Source: CAZBGL01 sp964491375 (lineage in GTDB: Bacteria; Desulfobacterota; Deferrisomatia; Deferrisomatales; Deferrisomataceae). From it: DNA of 8,945 nucleotides. The stretch is taken from contig CAZBGL010000290.1 in the NCBI GenBank assembly GCA_964491375.1, forward strand, positions 1 through 8,945, written 5' to 3'. Shown in pieces: positions 6,564 through 8,945 of this stretch. The translations under genes and the position numbers were made by a program. Position 1 is the first letter of the stretch. Each line of letters begins with the position of its first letter. The notes under the pieces were generated by a model. The model was not told the DNA's origin. It was given only the letters and a program-made list of their open reading frames with translations, and did no database searches.

Positions 6564-7545
6564 GCTTCTTCCGGGGCCGTTGGGTCTCCTCCCCCTCGGG
6601 CCGGGTCTCGGCGCGCAGGGCGCCCGGGCTCACCGAGCCCGTTTCCGGTCCGCGGTACTCCACCTGCACGTGCACCCGGACCTCCACGGACTCCACCCCT
6701 TCGGGCACCCGGAGCTCCAGGGGAACAGCCAGTTCCACGGTGGTGCGCCCCGGCCCCTGGACCGGCACCGCCACGCTGCGCTCGGCGGAGGGGCCGGACG
6801 GCTCCGGCGGAGCGGCAGGCCCTGTGGGTGCCGGTGCGGGCTCTGCTTCGGGAGGAGACGGCGGGGGTTCCGGTGCCGGCCCGGTTCGCACGGCCTCGGC
6901 CTGGGAGGGTGGCGCCGCACCTGCCGGCCTCTGGGGGGCGGCCCGGCCCGCGGCCCGGCGCTGCCTCTTCTGGAGGTCCGCGAGCACCATCTTGCAGATG
7001 GTCTTCATGGCCTCCATGACCCCTTCGCCCGTGGTGGCCACGGTCTCGAAGTCCGGTACCCCGCGGGTGTTCAACCGCCGCCGCATCTCCTCCACCGGCA
7101 TGGCGCCGGGGATGTCCCGTTTGTTGTACTGGATCACGAAGGGGATGGTCTCCCAGTCCAGGCCGTGGGCCTTGAGGTTTTCCTTCAGGTTCTCCAGGCT
7201 CTCCAGGTTCTGTTCCATCATGCCCGGCTGGGAGTCGGCCACGAACACCACGCCGTCGGCGCCCTTGAGCACGAGCTTGCGGGTGGTGTTGTAGAACACC
7301 TGGCCCGGCACGGTGTAGAAGTTGAACTTGATCTTGAATCCGCCCACCCGGCCGAACTCCACCGGGAAGAAGTCGAAGAACAAGGTCCGGTCGGTCTCGG
7401 TGGCCAGGCTCACGAGCTTGCCCCGGTTCTTGGGGCTGATCCGGGAATGGATGTACTGGATGCTCGTGGTCTTTCCGGAGAGCCCGGGTCCGTAGTACAC
7501 GATCTTGGCGGTCATCTCCCGGGCGGCGTAGTTGAAGATCGCCAT
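6526..7545 (-). CDS. mglA: MglA-like small Ras-family GTPase with long C-terminal extension
   Basis: Residues 1-195 form a complete MglA GTPase: P-loop GPGLSGKTT (19-27), ATETDRTLFFDFFP with Arg53, the switch-II TVPGQ with Gln82, NKRD (141-144) for guanine binding, and TTGEGV. As far as I recall Myxococcus xanthus MglA, the residue numbers coincide (Gly21, Thr26/27, Arg53, Gln82). MglA sets cell polarity and drives gliding or twitching with its GAP MglB; no mglB is seen here. Unlike the usual protein of about 195 residues, this one has 339. A Pro/Ala/Glu-rich linker (about 199-255) leads to a Val-rich, probably beta-stranded segment (about 265-297) and a basic tail (RPRKKRGLFARMFGRGG) that could bind membrane or a partner. 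The ATG at 7545 lies 4 nt after the tlyA stop, with a G-rich stretch upstream. The stop overlaps the next gene. Confidence 0.93.
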   Translation of the reverse strand: MAIFNYAAREMTAKIVYYGPGLSGKTTSIQYIHSRISPKNRGKLVSLATETDRTLFFDFFPVEFGRVGGFKIKFNFYTVPGQVFYNTTRKLVLKGADGVVFVADSQPGMMEQNLESLENLKENLKAHGLDWETIPFVIQYNKRDIPGAMPVEEMRRRLNTRGVPDFETVATTGEGVMEAMKTICKMVLADLQKRQRRAAGRAAPQRPAGAAPPSQAEAVRTGPAPEPPPSPPEAEPAPAPTGPAAPPEPSGPSAERSVAVPVQGPGRTTVELAVPLELRVPEGVESVEVRVHVQVEYRGPETGSVSPGALRAETRPEGEETQRPRKKRGLFARMFGRGG

Positions 7546-7549
7546 GGGC

Positions 7550-8305
7550 CTAACCCCCTTCCGCCAGGCTGGGGCGCTCCAGGTGCGCCAGGAACTCCAC
7601 GTTTCCCTTCTTGGCCCCGGGCACGGGTGAGGGCATGGTGCCGCGAACGACGAACCCCAGGTCCCGGGCGGCCCGCAGGACCGATTCCAGGGCCTGCTGC
7701 CGGAGCTCGGGATCCCGCACCACCCCGCCCTTCCCCACGTGCTCGCGCCCCACCTCGAACTGGGGCTTCACCAGGACCACGGCCTCGCCCCCGGGCCTCA
7801 GCAGATCCCACACCTTCGGAAGCACGAGTCGCAGCGAGATGAACGATGTGTCCACGGTGACCAGGTCCGCGGGTTCGGGCACGGCCCCGGCCGGCAGGGT
7901 CCGGATGTTCGTGCGTTCCAGGGGCACCACCCGGGGGTCCTGACGGAGCTTCCAGGCGAGCTGGCCGTACCCCACGTCCACCGCATAGACCCTGCGCGCC
8001 CCCCGCTGGAGCAGGCAATCCGTGAACCCGCCGGTGCTCGCCCCCACGTCCACGCACACCCGCCCGGCCGCCTCGATCCCGAACCCCTCCAGGGCGGCCT
8101 CCAGCTTGAGCCCGCCCCGGCTCACATAGGGATGGTCCCCTCCCCTGAGACGCACCGGCGTGCCCGGGTCCACCCGGGTTCCCGGCTTGTCCACCGGCCG
8201 GTCGCCCACCAGCACCGCTCCGGCCAGGATCAGCGCCCGGGCGCGCTGCCGGGAGGGGGCCAGCCCCCGGCGTACTAGCAGCTCGTCGATGCGCACGCGG
8301 GGCAT
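7550..8305 (-). CDS. tlyA: TlyA-type rRNA 2'-O-methyltransferase
   Basis: This family methylates ribose 2'-OH groups on 16S rRNA (C1409) and, in many species, 23S rRNA (C1920), affecting capreomycin sensitivity. The 251-residue protein has an N-terminal S4 RNA-binding domain (about 1-60: RIDELLVRRGLAPSRQRARA and VLVGDRPVDKPGTRV) joined to an FtsJ/RrmJ-like methyltransferase. SRGGLKLE holds Lys67, VDVGASTGGFTDCLL is the SAM-binding motif, VDTSFISLR holds Asp152, LVKPQFEVG holds Lys180, and KKGNVEF holds Glu237, completing a K-D-K-E set. Older annotations call it hemolysin TlyA. The ATG at 8305 gives the usual domain start; a GTG at 8296 is the alternative. The Shine-Dalgarno is weak, and the start lies inside dxs (31-nt overlap), suggesting translational coupling. 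Long open-frame extensions upstream are shadows of dxs. Confidence 0.95.
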   Translation of the reverse strand: MPRVRIDELLVRRGLAPSRQRARALILAGAVLVGDRPVDKPGTRVDPGTPVRLRGGDHPYVSRGGLKLEAALEGFGIEAAGRVCVDVGASTGGFTDCLLQRGARRVYAVDVGYGQLAWKLRQDPRVVPLERTNIRTLPAGAVPEPADLVTVDTSFISLRLVLPKVWDLLRPGGEAVVLVKPQFEVGREHVGKGGVVRDPELRQQALESVLRAARDLGFVVRGTMPSPVPGAKKGNVEFLAHLERPSLAEGG

Positions 8306-8945
8306 CGCGCGGCCAGATCCCGCACGGCCCGCAGGATCGCCGCGGTGTCCAGCCCCACCTGGGCCCGCAGTTCCTCCTGGGTGCCGTGCTCCACGAACCG
8401 GTCCGGGAGGCCCAGACGGCGGACCGGCGGGATCCGGACCCCGTGGTCGGCCAGGAGCTCCAGGACGGCCGACCCGAACCCGCCGGCCAGGGCGTTCTCC
8501 TCCACCAGAACCAGGGCCTGGGCCCGCTCGGCCAGGCCCAGGATGGCCTCCCGGTCCAACGGTTTGACATATCGGGCGTCGAAAAGGAGAGCTTGAATCC
8601 CCTCCGAACGAGCGGTCTCCACCGCCCGCCGGGCCGCGCCGAGCACCGTGCCCGCGCTCAACACGGCCACGCCCGGATCCCCCGGATCCCCCGCCACCAC
8701 GCGACCCCGACCGACCGGCAGGGACGTGGGCACGCCGGACAGGGGCACCCCTTCGGCCCGTCCCCGGGGATACCGGACGGCGCACGGGCCCGGCAGGTCC
8801 AGGGCCGTGGCCAGGGCGCGGCGGAGCTCCTCCTCGTCCGCGGGCGCCAGCACGGTCATGTTCGGGACGTGCCGCAGGTACGACAGGTCGAAGGCGCCGT
8901 GGTGGGTGGGGCCGTCCGCGCCCACGAGCCCGGCCCGGTCCAGGG
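8275..8945 (-). CDS. dxs: 1-deoxy-D-xylulose-5-phosphate synthase, C-terminal part (cut by the window edge)
   Basis: Dxs joins pyruvate and glyceraldehyde-3-phosphate with thiamine diphosphate to start the MEP isoprenoid pathway. Only the last 222 residues of roughly 620-640 are in the window. The visible part begins in the pyrimidine-binding domain, LDRAGLVGADGPTHHGAFDL, followed by YLRHVPNMTVLAPADEEELR and CAVRYPRG. The transketolase C-terminal domain follows, with VENALAGGFGSAVLELL and GLPDRFVEHGTQEELRAQVG. The reading frame runs on past the window end, and the catalytic N-terminal domain lies beyond it. The last residues (RCPACASTSC) lie over the tlyA start and make an unusual cysteine-rich end. 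Dxs followed by tlyA is a recurrent gene order in proteobacteria. This is the first visible gene of the minus-strand operon. Confidence 0.96.
   Translation of the reverse strand, partial: LDRAGLVGADGPTHHGAFDLSYLRHVPNMTVLAPADEEELRRALATALDLPGPCAVRYPRGRAEGVPLSGVPTSLPVGRGRVVAGDPGDPGVAVLSAGTVLGAARRAVETARSEGIQALLFDARYVKPLDREAILGLAERAQALVLVEENALAGGFGSAVLELLADHGVRIPPVRRLGLPDRFVEHGTQEELRAQVGLDTAAILRAVRDLAARCPACASTSC

Noticed and set aside
6091..7842. A 583-codon plus-strand open frame across the methylase, mglA and tlyA region
   Set aside because: It is opposite well-supported genes and has no recognisable domain. The length is explained by G/C-biased third positions in the real genes.
8306..8785. 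Upstream extension of the tlyA frame to a start at 8785
   Set aside because: The extra residues are Gly/Arg/Pro-rich and lie over the conserved Dxs C-terminal domain in another frame. TlyA proteins begin at the S4 domain, matching the ATG at 8305.

Overview
The window is about 9 kb of very GC-rich (near 70%), densely coding bacterial chromosome with strongly G/C-biased third codon positions. Housekeeping genes (ndk, eno, dxs, tlyA) sit beside an MglA-family GTPase and a U32 protein with a UbiU-like cysteine pattern. This suggests a GC-rich deltaproteobacterium in the broad sense (Desulfobacterota/Myxococcota-like), probably with anaerobic metabolism. The lineage is an inference from gene content only. 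I see no mobile element, CRISPR array, tRNA or rRNA, and no gene-free stretch over 300 bases (the longest is 2673-2869).

Left block (1-2723). The 3' end of an unidentified plus-strand gene with a Gly-Met-Pro-Arg repeat tail converges on ndk. On the minus strand, a PPP-family phosphatase and eno form a two-gene operon behind a near-consensus sigma70-type promoter at 2695-2723. Two hairpins follow eno; the second has a T-run and looks like an intrinsic terminator or attenuator before ndk.

Middle block (2724-4764). From the same divergent intergenic region, a plus-strand unit starts with an extended -10 promoter. It carries a YjbQ-family gene, a secreted or membrane-anchored TlpA-like thioredoxin-fold protein, and an endonuclease/exonuclease/phosphatase (EEP) protein whose start lies 1 nt after the thioredoxin gene's stop.

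Right block (4723-8945). A tightly packed minus-strand operon reads dxs (3' part only), tlyA, an mglA-like GTPase with a long extra C-terminal region, a divergent CbiF/CobM-like tetrapyrrole methylase, and a U32 protein with a UbiU-like set of cysteines. Junctions are overlaps or gaps of 11 nt or less. The last gene overlaps the EEP gene tail to tail by 42 nt.

Most of the window is ordinary. The parts most worth attention are the methylase-U32 pair, which could be an uncharacterised tetrapyrrole or cofactor modification step, and the extended MglA. No function is shown for the pair; the proposal rests on family membership and gene order.
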